Shown here piece by piece: positions 30,589 through 42,800 of a stretch of 64,000 nucleotides of DNA. Position numbers and translations under genes: made by a program. The stretch's first letter is position 1. The number at the start of each line of letters is the position of its first letter. The notes below the pieces were generated by a model. That model was given only the letters and a program-made list of their open reading frames with translations, did not search any database and was not told where the DNA came from. This DNA comes from Blattamonas nauphoetae (Eukaryota > Preaxostyla > Oxymonadida), in NCBI GenBank assembly GCA_033064195.1, contig JARBJD010000029.1, positions 124,001-188,000 on the forward strand, read 5' to 3'.

Positions 30589-33167
30589 GGTTGGGTCGGC
30601 GGATGAAGCGAAGGATGTGGGATATGGCAATCTTGACTTCGACTATCGAACAGCAACGTCAAGCACGAAAGACATGTTTGCTGGGCAGAGCACAGAACCA
30701 GCATTTGTCGACCTCCTCTCTGCGTTTCCGAGCATCAACAATGTCCTTTACTTGGGCAACGGAGGCGATGATTCCCAAACATGTGATACTGTCGTTCTTC
30801 TTTGTTCCACACTGCCAGGAGTTCAGTCCAAAGTGAATGGGGTGTGGAAGGAATATTCGTTGTTCATCCACGAGACAGTCATCTTCAACGCAGGCTGTTC
30901 GTTCAGTGGTGTTCCTCTCGAGCTCGTCAAAACAACAGAAACAGCATCCTCACATGCTCAGATTCGCTTGTATGGTTCGACAGTACAAGTCGACCCGCCA
31001 TCTGTCCTGTCGTTCCAAACGATGGTCACAGTCAAAAACATCGAGTTTGTGATCAACCAAAAGACAGGAATACAGCCATTCATTGTGGTTGAGTGTGGAC
31101 AGAATGCGATTACCTTTGCTGACGTCAAATTGTCGAATGGTGTGAGTGAGCAATCATATGCACAGACGATGATTCACATCAAATCAGGCATGCTCATCAT
31201 TACCAAGCTGTCATTTGAGGATATTGACACAGACAGCGATGCACCGATCTGGCTGTCAGGAGGCTCACTGGTCGATGAAAGCGAGAATGATGTGACGATG
31301 AGAGTGATTTATGGAGGAGATCGTGGTTGGATTGGAGTTGAAGGAGACACCGTGGCATCGACATATCCCGACCTGAAGCTGAAAAAATGGATCTTTGGAG
31401 GATCACCAACAGCGAAGAAGTCTCATGGATTGTGGTTGAAGAATGTTGGAACTGTTGAATTGACAGACTGTTCATTCTCATCATTCAAGAAAGGATCAGA
31501 ACTAGAATCAGCTATTCTTGATGGTTCTGCGATTCATGCCGAACTGTGTTCATCGAGTTCACTCACAATCACATCGTGCTCCTTCGCATCCTGCTCTTCT
31601 CTCGGAAATGGAGGAGCGATCTTCGTTGATCTGTCGTCGCTTGGATCGGGAACGTATTTGCTTTCATCGTTGTCGTTTGGAGATGGAAAGGAAGGAAGTG
31701 AGATGAACAGTCATGGGGATGGGAAGTTCGGGCGAGATGTGTTCGTTGAGATTGGATCTCTTTCTCGAGATATTCTTGTTGCTGAGAAGTTCTCAGGATC
31801 ATGTCCGAGTCGAGAAGAGACTTCGACAGATATTTTCACTCCGTTTGAAAGAGAATCGATCTCTTTCAGTGACGAATCGATGACAGCCTCGATTCTTTAT
31901 CTGTTCTTTGGATACTCATCTGGACAATTGATTGTTGACTCGAATGGAGAAGACAACGCGCTTTGTGGATCTCGATTCCTACCTTGTTCATCGATCTCCG
32001 TTGGATATGAGAACTGTGTTCCAACTCAAACTGGAACACCTGTTTCCGTTGAAATGCGATCACAACTGACCATTAATTCAAAGCTTGCGATGAAAGACAA
32101 AATTGTAACACTGAGCCGAAAAGACACACAGACATTGACGATTGGACAGAATGGACAAATCTCTGGAGAGAATTCACTTTCGGCAACAGCGACGCTGACA
32201 CTGAGCAGTTTGACGATTGAGTTTGATTCGTGGACAGGATCAGAAACATTCATCTCTTTAGGAGGAGGATCATTGATTGTTGCTTGTTGTTCGATGGGAT
32301 CATCATCGTCAACACTCAATGGACGATTCTGTTCGATGAGTGGAGGAAGTTTATCGATTGATTCAGCGAGTTCGCTCTTTGATTCCAGTGCAACTCGAAC
32401 AACTGAACTGTTTGCGATCTCAGGAGGAGTTGCCACAATCTCGTTGATGACATTGCCGCTCTCCGTGTATTCTGATTCAAAAGGACTGTTCGTGATTTCT
32501 GGAAGTGGAGAACTGATCTGGACAGTGAACACAATCGATCTGAACAACGCCGAAGGGAAAGGGATTGTTTTGATGTCTGGAGGATCATTGAAAATGTCGG
32601 GAGGAGAAATGAGCAAGATTAAATTAAAGAGCGATTTCATCTCTGGCTCAGGAACAGTTGAGCTGTTCGATACGACATTCACATCGATGGTAGACACGTC
32701 GATTACATCGAATTCAGAAGGATTTCATGTTGTTGGGATGGAAATCAAGTCTGGTCAGACTGTGACGATTGGAAAGAAAGATGTCATCACATCATTCTCA
32801 AAATGTTCGTCAAGTGGGAATGGCGGAGCACTTTCGATGATTGTTGAGAGAAGTGGAGTTGCGGCAGTTTCTGCATGCTCGTTTGCTGCCTGTCATTCTG
32901 ATGGGAATGGAGGAGGATTCAGTCTGGACATCACTGGATCGACGCTGGCCAACAAGAAATCGAGCTATTTCATCACAAAAGGCTCCTCGTCCCTCTCCTT
33001 CACAGATTGCACATCGAGTGGCACAAGCAACTGGCTGTTCATTTCTTTCACCTCGTTCGAGGACGACTATCTCCTCAGCAAACTCGATTTTGATGTTTTA
33101 ATTGCCTTACCGAACAAAGATGCTCTCGGCTTCGACCAAACTTCATATTTTGACCTGATCTATCCAC
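30589..33167 (+). CDS. Gene 2b: beta-helix ectodomain, middle part
   Basis: A long open frame of beta-helix repeats. It includes Cys modules near 30755 (Gly-Asp-Asp-Ser-Gln-Thr-Cys) and 31940 (Gly-Glu-Asp-Asn-Ala-Leu-Cys). It also holds a ~90-residue module (about 31240-31510), with Gly-Asp-Arg-Gly-Trp-Ile-Gly and Leu-Lys-Leu-Lys-Lys-Trp, which is nearly identical to modules at 25960-26230 and 36960-37220. The frame is open from 30589 to the insertion at 33168 and continues in phase at 36423 (Leu-Ile-Tyr-Pro / Pro-Pro-Thr-Glu). Secreted or surface protein by family; no enzyme residues are evident. Confidence 0.8.
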
Positions 33168-33849
33168 GGGTAGGTCTAGACTCAGATCTAGAAAAGTCTA
33201 GACGCAGATCTACAGATCCGTCTAGGCGCAGATCTGCAGGTCTACACGCAGATCCGTCTTTTTCTGGTTCATTTCGATTCTTGACCACTTTTTATTCAAC
33301 AAATACCTAAATATCCACATCACTTCCTATTTTTTGGATTTACTTCTTCCTTTATGACATTCCTCCAATCGGGGTCCAAAGTTGATGAAGAGATCCTGGG
33401 TTGATCTCGTTCAGTTCCATCCAATTAAAGGTTCTTTCAATTCGAGACCCTTCCAGACATTCGTCCGGAACTTTGTCGTCGGATTCACGAACAGGTAGCC
33501 CTTCCGACTCTCCGTCTTCTCTACACCGCCACCATTTCATTTTCCACTGCCCAGCCGGAAGTATGCATTCCATTTGATCGTTTCACTTCTCTTCCCTGAT
33601 ATTCAAGTTCACCTTCCTTGATATCCGAGCCCACCCTCCACTATGTCCCGTCTGAAAGGTCAGTTCCATCTCCAATCGACAACCTCGACGGACGGTGGTC
33701 ACCCAGACATCGAATCAGCTCACAACTGAGAATTTCTCCTTGCAGAAAAGAAAAAGAATTGATGCAGAACGTCAAAAATAGCGAAAACAGTTCGACATTG
33801 TGAGAACAACATAGAAAGGCGACGAAGCGAAGGGAAGCAAAAGGGAAGG

Positions 33850-35095
33850 GGATGAAGACCAAAAATTGAGGTTAATGAGGACATCGAAGGAGAATATGAA
33901 CAAGCAGAAAACGAGGAGGACGGAACACGAAGCATGGGAGAGAATGAGAAAGTTGAAGAAAACGAACATGAACAAACTGGCGAAATGGAAAAGATGAAGA
34001 AAACGACAATGTTGAAGACAAACAGGAAGAGGCAGCTGAAGATGAGTGTGAACAAGACAATGGAGATGCCGATCGCAACCTACAAAGAAATTGTGCAATC
34101 AGAACGTGAAGACAGAGATGCAGAGGAACAGTAAGAAGAAATGGACGAAGATCTCGGTTCTTAACAGAATACCCCAGGGAAGAAACCAAGAATGATGAAG
34201 TTGTCGAAAACAACCATCTCGACGATGAGGATCCTGACGCGACAGGTCCTGAAAAGAAGCAAGCTGAATCGAAACATGAATATTTGCAGGAGAAAGATGA
34301 TTGAAAAGCTGATGAACTGGAAGATGTCAAATAACACCAAGTTAAAGACGAAGAAATCGAAGATGAAGTCAAAACGCACTCGTTTGGTGCACCAGCGCAA
34401 AAAAGAATCAAACGATGAAGAAAACGAGATGGAAGAAAATGAGCTAAACTATGAATTTGATGAGGAGTTTGCAAAGCAGCGGATGAACAAGCAGAAGCCG
34501 ACGATCCATTTGAAGACGATGAACAAGCGGAAGGGACAGAATTAGAAGCCGAAAAAGAAGAAAGCAGCATCTATTCAGTCAAGTCACTGGAGACTGTCAA
34601 AGCAGACTAATCGTCGCGGAGTTCGAAGTCCAATCGGACATCAAAAAGATCAAACTCCGAATCTCGGAAATCACGCTCTTCAGCAGAAAAATTGGATTTC
34701 CTAGAAGAAACAAACCTGAAGAACAAGATGGACAGGAGGAAGTGTTTGAAGACCAACAAGAATATGGAAAGGAGGAAGGAAACAGCTTCGATTCTCAGCC
34801 GGACAAGGAACCAGAGCATCACTCGGAAACAAATGACAATGACGACGAAATTGTGAAGAAAGAGCATTTTAGGGAGACAGAAGGTGGAGAAGAAGGATCG
34901 GTGCGTGAAACAGACATCGAATCAAAATCCGAAGCCACAAAGAAAGAATCAGGCGAAAAAGACGAAATCGAACAAGAAAACGGCAAAGAAGTTGTGATTC
35001 AAGAAGATGAAGAGGAAAAAGTGGAAGAAGGGGAGCGAGGTAAGAGCACAAACGATGTGATCGTTCCGTCCAAAACGCCCCGAATCAGGTTGTAG
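33850..35095 (+). other. Acidic low-complexity coding-like stretch in copy B
   Basis: Plus-strand sequence is extremely purine-rich. Several phases encode Glu/Lys/Asn/Asp-rich peptides; the best frame is 34742-35095, ending Lys-Thr-Pro-Arg-Ile-Arg-Leu. Frame breaks separate the pieces. It could be a captured acidic, intrinsically disordered protein region that has decayed. No family is recognised. Confidence 0.35.
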
Positions 35096-35105
35096 ACGCC
35101 AAAAA

Positions 35106-35305
35106 CTACATCATCCTTCCCTTCAGACCGCTTGCACTCTCCTTCGCTTCGATGACTGTGTCTCCCAGAATATGATCGTCATGCAGCATGACATTCCCGT
35201 CTCCCACAATTTTCACCAGCGAGTCCACCACACTTTTGCACGGGGTCTTCTCTCTTCCGCACAGAGTGATATCAAGTCCGTCATCCTTCACGAGAACATC
35301 TCGCG
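35106..35305 (-). pseudogene. Captured beta-helix fragment in copy B
   Basis: Minus-strand reading gives Lys-Asp-Asp-Gly-Leu-Asp...Leu-Cys-Gly-Arg-Glu-Lys-Thr-Pro-Cys-Lys-Ser. This matches the Cys/Pro-Cys module that opens helix blocks in genes 2 and 4, followed by a short strand pattern. It lies opposite in orientation to the gene the element is sitting in, so it is not part of that gene. Inferred to be an earlier capture from another family member. Confidence 0.6.
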
Positions 35306-35389
35306 AAAGACCTCTCGGTCGTTTTGTTCTTATCGAAAAGCACGGTGTCGCTTCCCGTCGTACTCTCTCTTCCACAAGCACAGCGAGAA

Positions 35390-36040
35390 GGGACCTGAAC
35401 CATCCCCGAAGGCTGCCCAACCAATTCCAAACAATGCCGAACCATCTCCGCCGCCGCAACTCCCTCCACAGCAGAAGAAGCAGCGTGAGGTTCAATTCCA
35501 ACCTCAATTCATTTCACAACAGCCAGCTGAGAAGATGCGACAGCCTGAGCGGCAGAAGAGTTCGTCTGGGACAGACACAACTCAACTGATCAGCGACGAG
35601 GAGCCAAACGGCCTCCTGAAAGGGCAATACATGGACGTCGAGTTGTGGGTATCCCTTTCTCTTCTCTCCTCACTCTTTCCAGCCGATGATGCGTGATCCT
35701 CTCGATGGGGGATTCACTGCACCTGCCTTCACCATCCCGTCGTCAGCTGGCCTCGTCGCCTTCCACTCCCTTCCTGACCAGATTCACGTGCTCTGTCAGG
35801 ACGAGGATGGGATTGTCTCGATGTGGAATATCCTCACCGGAAAGTTGGAAGAAACACTCGGACCAGGCCGACTCGAAGACTTCGCAAAACGATTTCCGAA
35901 ACCACTCGAGTTCCGACGGAAATGGTACACAGCCGAAACAAAAACGGGGGTATCGTCTTCTCATCTCGTTCATTCGCACTCTCCTCGCACTTCACTCCGT
36001 CGCAGCATTTGATGATCACTCCAACATTCTCGTAAAGTAG
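35390..36040 (+). pseudogene. Captured WDR48/UAF1-like gene fragment with intron
   Basis: From about 35686 the frame encodes Ile-Pro-Ser-Ser-Ala-Gly-Leu-Val, a His-Val-Leu-Cys-Gln-Asp-Glu-Asp-Gly strand, Trp-Asn-Ile-Leu-Thr-Gly-Lys and Lys-Trp-Tyr-Thr-Ala-Glu-Thr-Lys-Thr-Gly. This order matches the last WD blade and following region of WDR48/UAF1, the activator of USP1-type deubiquitinases. A GT-AG intron of 38 nt (35645-35682) separates it from an upstream Pro/Gln-rich stretch. Only a middle piece of the protein is present; no WD repeats precede it, so it cannot be functional. The retained intron points to capture from DNA. Confidence 0.7.
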
Positions 36041-36422
36041 GTGAGAACACCAGAAAGACACGAAGAAGAGTGATATGCACAATGATCAAACGACAAGGTC
36101 TAACGAAGCGGAAAGAGGAGCTATCAGCCTGTCGGAACTGTGAAGACGATCCACACATTTCATCCCACATACTATTGAGTCAATCACATTTCTCGTTGTG
36201 ATCATACCCCTTTTTCCATTCTTCAACTCGACCAGAATCCCGTCCCATCAATTACTCTCTTCTTTTGACCTGAAACTATTATTTCATCATTTCACATCAT
36301 TTATTCTTCTCAATCTGTTCAATAAGGTGTTCTATCAACGAAACAAATGAGATCTGCGTGTAGACTTTCAGATCTGCGTCTAGACTTTTCTAGATCTGAG
36401 CCTAGACCTACCCTCTATCCAC

Positions 36423-38218
36423 CACCAACTGAATTCTTCATTTCTGACGTCGATTCATCTGACTCAAAAACATGCCGAGATGAATCGAACCGTTGTATGT
36501 CTCTTGACAGAGTCCTGTCTCTGATGGAAGGTACCGTAAAACATATCTACATCATTCACACTTCGACTTGGACGAAAGAATCCCAACTCAAAACACCTTC
36601 AGAGGCGAATGATTTTGCTCTCACAGTCAAAACAGCTTCGAAAGAGAACGCTTTTGCGACGATTATTCTGCAGAAGGAATCAACTCCGGAGTACTCTCCT
36701 CCGAATGGCTTCATTCTGATTGACACATCAGGGACATTTGACAAGATCAATCTGAAACTGGCCCAGTCGAGCAGCAATGTTGCATTCCTCTCGACAACAG
36801 CGAATGGAATTCTGATATTGAAAGATATGAACGTTGAAGTGATCACACCTCACGAGCAGTATCAAAACTTTGACTTTCAATCATTCGTTGTCGTTCCTGA
36901 TGGACACGTACTGATTGAGAAACTGTCATTTGAAGAGAACACGAATTTTGAACAAACCTCACCGATCTGGCTGTCTGGAGGATCACTGATAGATGAAAGT
37001 GTGAATGAAGTGACGATGAACGTGATGTATGAAGGAGATCGTGGATGGATTGGAGTTGAAGGAAACACAGACACATCGACATATCCCGACCTAAAACTAA
37101 AGAAATGGATCTTTGGAGGATCACCAACAGCGAAGCGATCGCATGGATTGTGGCTGAAGAATGTTGGAACTGTTGAATTGACAGACTGTTCATTCTCATC
37201 ATTCAAGAAAGGATCAGAATATGCAGTTGTTGATGGCTCAGCGATTCATGCCGAACTGTGTTCGTCAAGTTCACTCAGAATCACATCCTCCACGCTCGAA
37301 TCAAGCTCATCACAAGGAAACGGAGGAAGTGTGTCTGTTGTCGTTGCTGGTGGTGAACTCGAAATCAGCTCCTCGAAGTTTGTGTCCTGCTCATCAGAAC
37401 AGAATGGAGGCGCTCTCTTCGTTGACCTGTCCTCGCTCGGAGCAGGTTCATACAAGCTGACCTCACTCTCCTTCACGTCCTCGTGCACATGTTCTGGCGA
37501 TGGGAAGTGGGTGTTCCTTCGGGGGCATGATCTCGCGTCTCTGGTGACGAAGGAGAGGTGGGCAGGAACATTCAAGTCACTCAGCATTCACACGGATCTC
37601 GACAAGTTGTGGGGACTCAACTTGGCAGAAGATCAAAGCTCTCCCCTTCGCTCCATCTCGCTCCTCCCCTTCCTTCTCGGCAAAGCCTCTCGAATTCCTG
37701 ATTCGACCATTTTTGTTGGACAGAGCGGGAAAGATGAATTCGGATGCGGAAATACAGCAGAGACGCGATGCGGAACGGTCGAATGGAGCATGAAAGAGGC
37801 ATCTGGCAGAGTTATGGATATCATCATCGCATAGAACGGCCTTCTCTCCTTTCCGATCGTCATTTCGAGCACTGACGTGCAGATTGTGCCTTCTTCGGAC
37901 AAATTAAGTCCATTATCTGTATCACTCACAAATTCCTCTTCTTCCCCAACATCGATGATCATGGTGAAACAAGACTCAGCGCTTGCCCTTTCTTTCTTGT
38001 CGTTTTCGTTTTCGGTGCCTGCTTCCATCGACAGCATCATCATTTCTTCTTTTGGCGTTGTCAACTTGGATTCGTGTGGTTTTCAGGGAACCACACTCTC
38101 CCAACCTTTCTTGGTGTCTGCACAGTCTTTCCACACAATCTCCAGCACCTCGTTCCTCTCCTCCTCTTTCAAGTCTTCTGCCTTCGTCCTCTCTATTCCA
38201 AAACTGCCAAAAAAATAA
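36423..38218 (+). CDS. Gene 2b: beta-helix ectodomain, 3' part, with in-frame TAG
   Basis: Continues 33167 in phase. Two Cys modules (Phe-Ile-Ser-Asp-Val-Asp-Ser-Ser-Asp near 36437 and Phe-Val-Gly-Gln-Ser-Gly-Lys-Asp near 37710) and the ~90-residue Trp-Ile-Gly module (36960-37220) lie in regular beta-helix repeats. A TAG at 37832-37834 interrupts, but the same phase continues as beta-helix sequence (Asp-Leu-Asp-Ser-Cys-like strands) to a second stop at 38216-38218. No membrane helix or kinase follows, so this member is truncated, dead or secreted. Confidence 0.75.
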
Positions 38219-38889
38219 GTGTTACATCTCTTTTAAGAGCTAGGGTACGCTCCCAAGTTTTCAAAAATTTTCTTCCAATTCATTGATCTTCTTTTTCTCT
38301 GAGCCTATCATCCTTCGTTTTTCGTGTTCTAGTAGTCCTTTGACATACCATCTGGGGGCCGATTGGTCGTAACGTGATGGGATGGTGTAATTGTTGTTTC
38401 TGTAAACATTTCACTCTCATTAAACTCGTAAAATACTTCATTTTGTGAAATGGTTCGTCCTTCCTGAGAAAAAGGCCCATCTTCTTCTTTGGTGGAAGAC
38501 ACAGTTCGTCGGATCTGTTTGTCTAATTTGTTCATCACATGGAAAATCTGTATTTATTGTTGTTTTTCTACCGATAAGGATTGTGTTTGTTTGACTTGGC
38601 ATTTGGATAGAGAGATTTGGTGACTTCATTTTTCGCTCGTTTTCTTCTACTTTTTGTTCACATAATAACTTGAATAGAAATGTTCTCTTTTCAAAGGACA
38701 TTTCTCAGCTTTCATTGGGAATGTCCAATTATAATTGTGTCAAAAGTGACAAAATGAACTCTGAAATGAGATCCAAGTGTATGGACACAGAGAACAATAC
38801 CGGTCTGAGTCTTAAACAGCGTGATTGCTCAGCTTCGTGTTCACATTTCATATTGATACTTCTTACTTCATGATTTTCAGCAAAAGTTG
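38219..38889. other. AT-rich intergenic stretch, no gene
   Basis: No open frame resembling a protein and no clear terminal repeats. It separates the truncated end of gene 2b from a decayed mariner-like copy. Confidence 0.4.
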
Positions 38890-39743
38890 GATTTAGATTG
38901 ACGATTGTCTCTCGATTTTAACTTTATTTGAAGAAAATGTAGATAAAACGGATTCAAAGAGATGTAAAAAATGCAAATTTTAGAAGAATGAACGAATATC
39001 AACCCAATTAAAGTCGAATGGAGGATCCACACAACTGATGTCAGCATTGATTCTCAGATGTTTATCATCCTTTCCATTCTGAAAATATGTGTCAAAACAA
39101 TCAAACGGCGGTATTACCCATCAAATTATTGATTTCAGTGAAATCATACTGCTTCTCGTTCACATTATTGTTCGATCCTCTGGAATGGTGTGTTAGAATC
39201 TCAATTGTCGAAGATTATGTCGTATTTCGGTAAAAGTGTGTAGAGATATACGTGTCCACAAAATTTGAAAAAAGTGTTGATGGTTCGAGTAATATTGCGT
39301 GACATCTGGAAAATGTGATTCATCTTCGAGTATAGAACCGTTTCTTCTTTTTCACGACCTCAGTCAATTTTCAGAATATGAAATACGCGATTTACCTTGT
39401 CAAGGACCCCAATACAATCTTTGAGTGAGACAAGATCGAGATCAGCATTTTCCGTCAAATCAGCGAATCAATCACAATCTATTGCATTTTGTGAAGAAAA
39501 ACCACAAAAAAATGATGAAATTAACTCCGAGAGATAGATTCTGTCAGGAAAAGTCTCACATGTAATGAATACTGTTTGATTCAAGTTGAGAAAAGTGTAA
39601 ATTGAGAGGTCCAATGAAAAGTATGATGAAAATTTAAGCTAAAATGTGAATTGACTCTGTTTAAGACATTGTTGAATAAAGGGAGCCCGGTCACAATTTC
39701 GTTAGCGAGATAATCGGAGGGGACCTAATTATTCTACCCCCTA
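38890..39743. mobile_element. Decayed mariner-like MITE (copy 1), left end not found
   Basis: The right end (ATTATTCTACCCCCTA, then TA) resembles the right end of the copy at 41711-42724. Blocks inside match that copy in the same order, for example GAATTGACTC followed by GTTTAAGACATT-like sequence near 39650-39670, and CAAATCAGCGAATC near 39462. The left end is missing or too diverged. Non-coding. Confidence 0.5.
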
Positions 39744-39818
39744 TAGATATGAGTCAAAAATGATCAAACTGTGACGTGTAACGTGAAATTTCCCCCAAAT
39801 CTCTATTCTCCTTCCTCC

Positions 39819-42800
39819 TCAAAATCTCGCATTCATCCCGTTCTCCTTTCCCACAATTTCAATGATCTCCATAAGACCATACCGTGTTCGATTGCCTCTT
39901 TGCATCAGCCATTCTTCCACTGCATCTTCACGTCCGGCTTCTCGTTGTCTCTCCACTCTCTTCTTCCATCTCTCTTTCTCATCTCTTTTCATTGTCACAT
40001 CGTCTTGTCTGATCCTCTTCAGTCTCTCTCCCAACTCTTTCTCCTTTGTCTTCTCCACCAACCACCCCACTTCCCACTCCTCTCTTCCTGTCTCCACCAT
40101 CTCACCATCTTCGAACAGATCTCGCTCGAGGAGCATTGTTTCATTCAAAAGATCAGTAATGACAGACAGCAAATATTGGTCTCTTTTGTCACGAGAAATG
40201 TACTCCTCGCGTTGAAGAATGAACTGCAGATACTGTTTGCCTGGTTCCAAATCTCTCTTTCAAACTGAAGCATTTGGATTGTCTTCTGTTCTTTTGTGTC
40301 TTTGGTGATTTGTTTTGGGTGAATGATAAGACAGCGGATCATCCAGAGGAACCTCAAATGGAAATCAAAGTGCGTAGTTGGAACTGTCATCGATTTGGAT
40401 GTGTCGATCATTCGTTCGACCAGATTCTCTTCCAACATGCGAGGAATCAGGTGATAGAAAGTCGCGCTCATGTTGATGATCATTCTGAGATGATAAGAGT
40501 AAGTTGGAGCAGTGTGGCGGCTTGTTCGCTCCAACAGTGAGAACAGCTGTGGGACATCAGAGAAGGCAGATTCAACAACTGGATAGAATGATTCGGGTCC
40601 ATCACAGAGACAGGAAGCAGTGCAGTCCCATATATCGTTTATTATGTTGATCAACATGTCAGTTCCATCTGAAGGAGGAAAATTTGACTCACTTCTCTCG
40701 TTCTCGAGGAGATCGAGGCAGGTGATGAGGGTTGATTTGAGAAGAGGAACAAAATTGTAGTCGATCAGAAGCTGAAGAAGATGAGAAGAGACAAACACAT
40801 ACATTTATGAAAGTGTGGTCATCAGTGATAAGAAGAGTTCTGAGGAGAGAGAGTTCTTGATTCACAATCTCCAATTCAGGGTTTCCGGCGAGAAGCAGTG
40901 ATTCTTTGGGAAGTGTGGCTGAGAGAGCAGAGACAGTTCCATCCGAAGGTGAGGATTCCGTGAAGAGTGGTTTGATTTCGGAAACATGCTCGGCCAGTGT
41001 TGTACACAGCCGTCCTGCGAACGGGACAAGCTCCGACGAACTGTCAGTCGAAGGATAAGACACTTCGAGTTTTCGGAGGAAGGAGCGTGTTGCGAAATCA
41101 GACTTGCATTCAGTGGAGAGCGCAGTGAGAGCAATTTCTGAGAATGGGAGATGTGGGGAGAAACACAGTTGGGCGAGAATCGTTAAATGGAGAAAATTTG
41201 CTTTGTGACTCTTAATATGATCGAGAAAAGTGAGAAATTCAGTTTTGTGATGGGCGAGGAAGGCAGATGATGATCGAAGAGTGGAAGTCCACAACTGCAG
41301 ACAATTTCCGATCTGGGACAAAGTGATGGAAATGTGGAGGAAGATAAAAACTGTTTCGATGATATCGGAATCCTTAAGACAGATTATCCATTCGAGAAAG
41401 AAGGATGTAAGGGACGATTCACAAATTCGAATACAGTCTCCTTCTGATGATTTCGCTGACCGGATCAATCGCGAAAACACAATAGTGAAAACGGGAAAGA
41501 ATAAATAAACCGATCAGAAATAACAATTTTGGGAGTGTAATCTGAGAAATGATGACGAAACAAGAATCAGACTTGAACATCACCTGGTTGGGTCTGTTCA
41601 CAATATTGCTCAAGAGGTTTGATGTACTCCACATCGAGAATTGTTGAGAGGGCCCAATCAGATTCTGTCAAAATCATCAACGAAAGTGAGACGAAATGAT
41701 GTCGTGACTATAGGGGGTGTACTAATTATGTCCCCTCAGGTTTTCTACATATACAGTGAGTGAAGATGGAAAACAAGACCAGACAGGAGCTTACACCGAG
41801 CCAGCGGACAGACTAAAGTTCGAATTTTACTTCAATATTGCTTTATTCACGAAAAACCATCTTTTTCATGTCTCCTCCTGCTTTGTTTTCACAGATTCAC
41901 TCATTGATTGATGAAAAGAATGAGAGAACTGGTTTAATGAGATGACTACAGCATGAATTCTCGAACTTTGTGTGAATATCATCTTGGTTGGAGAGAACCG
42001 GAGGATCCTTGACAATCATGACAGGACAACATGACAGATGTCTATCGTCCAATACATTCTAAAAAGTGAGGTTAAAACAAGGAAAGTTTGTCATTCTTCA
42101 TCAGAGAGTCGATTCAAATCTGATCTCGTTCACTTTCCAGAGTGATTCTCACAAGACTTCGATTCTGATAGTAATGTGTTGAAGTTTAAAGAATGAGATG
42201 GAATTTCTGGAAAAACGTGAAACTTCACACGTTTCCTCAAATGTAACTTTTTGCATTCTTGGTTAGAGTTTTGCCGTGTGAAATCAAAAAGACTGCCAGA
42301 GACTGCGATCAAAGGTCCTTTTCTTCCAATTCATAACTTCACCTATTTTTAAAGAGGATAAAATAGGTGATTCATAATGTCAAATGAGTTGAACAAACAT
42401 TCGAGTGATGTCAGAACGAAATCCACTGTTTCGACCAGATCAGCGAATCTATCTGACTTTTTTGCATGTTTAGAGCAAAAATCAAGAGAAAAAGGTGATA
42501 ATCACTCCAATTAGAAGTTTGACACAGTTATCGTTTCACATAGAATGAAAAATCAGTGAATCATTTTGAGATTTGTGCGATTTGAGTGACTTAATGAATA
42601 CGATATTGAAAATCTATGCTTAAAAAATGAATTGACTCAGTGTAAGACTCTTGACAAAAAAATAACTCAATTGACCTGGTCGACAGTGAGAAAACTCGAG
42701 GTGACATAATTAGTACACCCCCTATAACCAGTGACTAGAGTTAGGAGGCTATTCAACATCGCAGAACGGAGTAGTATGCGATCGCCACATATCTGAGTGA

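Larger units (their letters stand above)
33168..36413. mobile_element. 3.25-kb Mutator-like TIR element (copy B) with 9-bp target duplication
   Basis: Same family as copy A: ends GGGTAGGTCTAG followed by TCTAGRCGCAGATCT sub-repeats (left about 33168-33260, right about 36347-36413). TCTATCCAC is repeated exactly at 33159-33167 and 36414-36422. Excision of the element with one TCTATCCAC restores the gene 2b frame. No transposase. The interior holds an acidic low-complexity coding stretch, a minus-strand beta-helix piece and a plus-strand WDR48-like piece that still contains an intron. This is a chimaeric Pack-MULE-like element made by DNA-level capture. Confidence 0.9.

Noticed and set aside
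34607-35051. Hydrophobic Leu/Phe-rich minus-strand frames opposite the acidic stretch
   Set aside because: They are the complement of GAA/GAG-rich sequence; composition explains them.
33168-36413. Introner: the Mutator-like element as a spliced intron
   Set aside because: GT and AG dinucleotides exist near both ends, but splicing at the obvious pairs does not restore the host frame; only exact removal with one 9-bp copy does.
24331-38218. Altered genetic code with TAG read as Gln
   Set aside because: Only two in-frame TAGs were seen, other genes use TAA, TAG and TGA as ends, and decayed copies show all three stops. Nonsense mutation is the simpler reading.
39819-40215. Plus-strand Ser/Pro-rich frames opposite the end of gene 3
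   Set aside because: The minus-strand frame has the charged helical character of gene 3, and the plus frames are its shadow.
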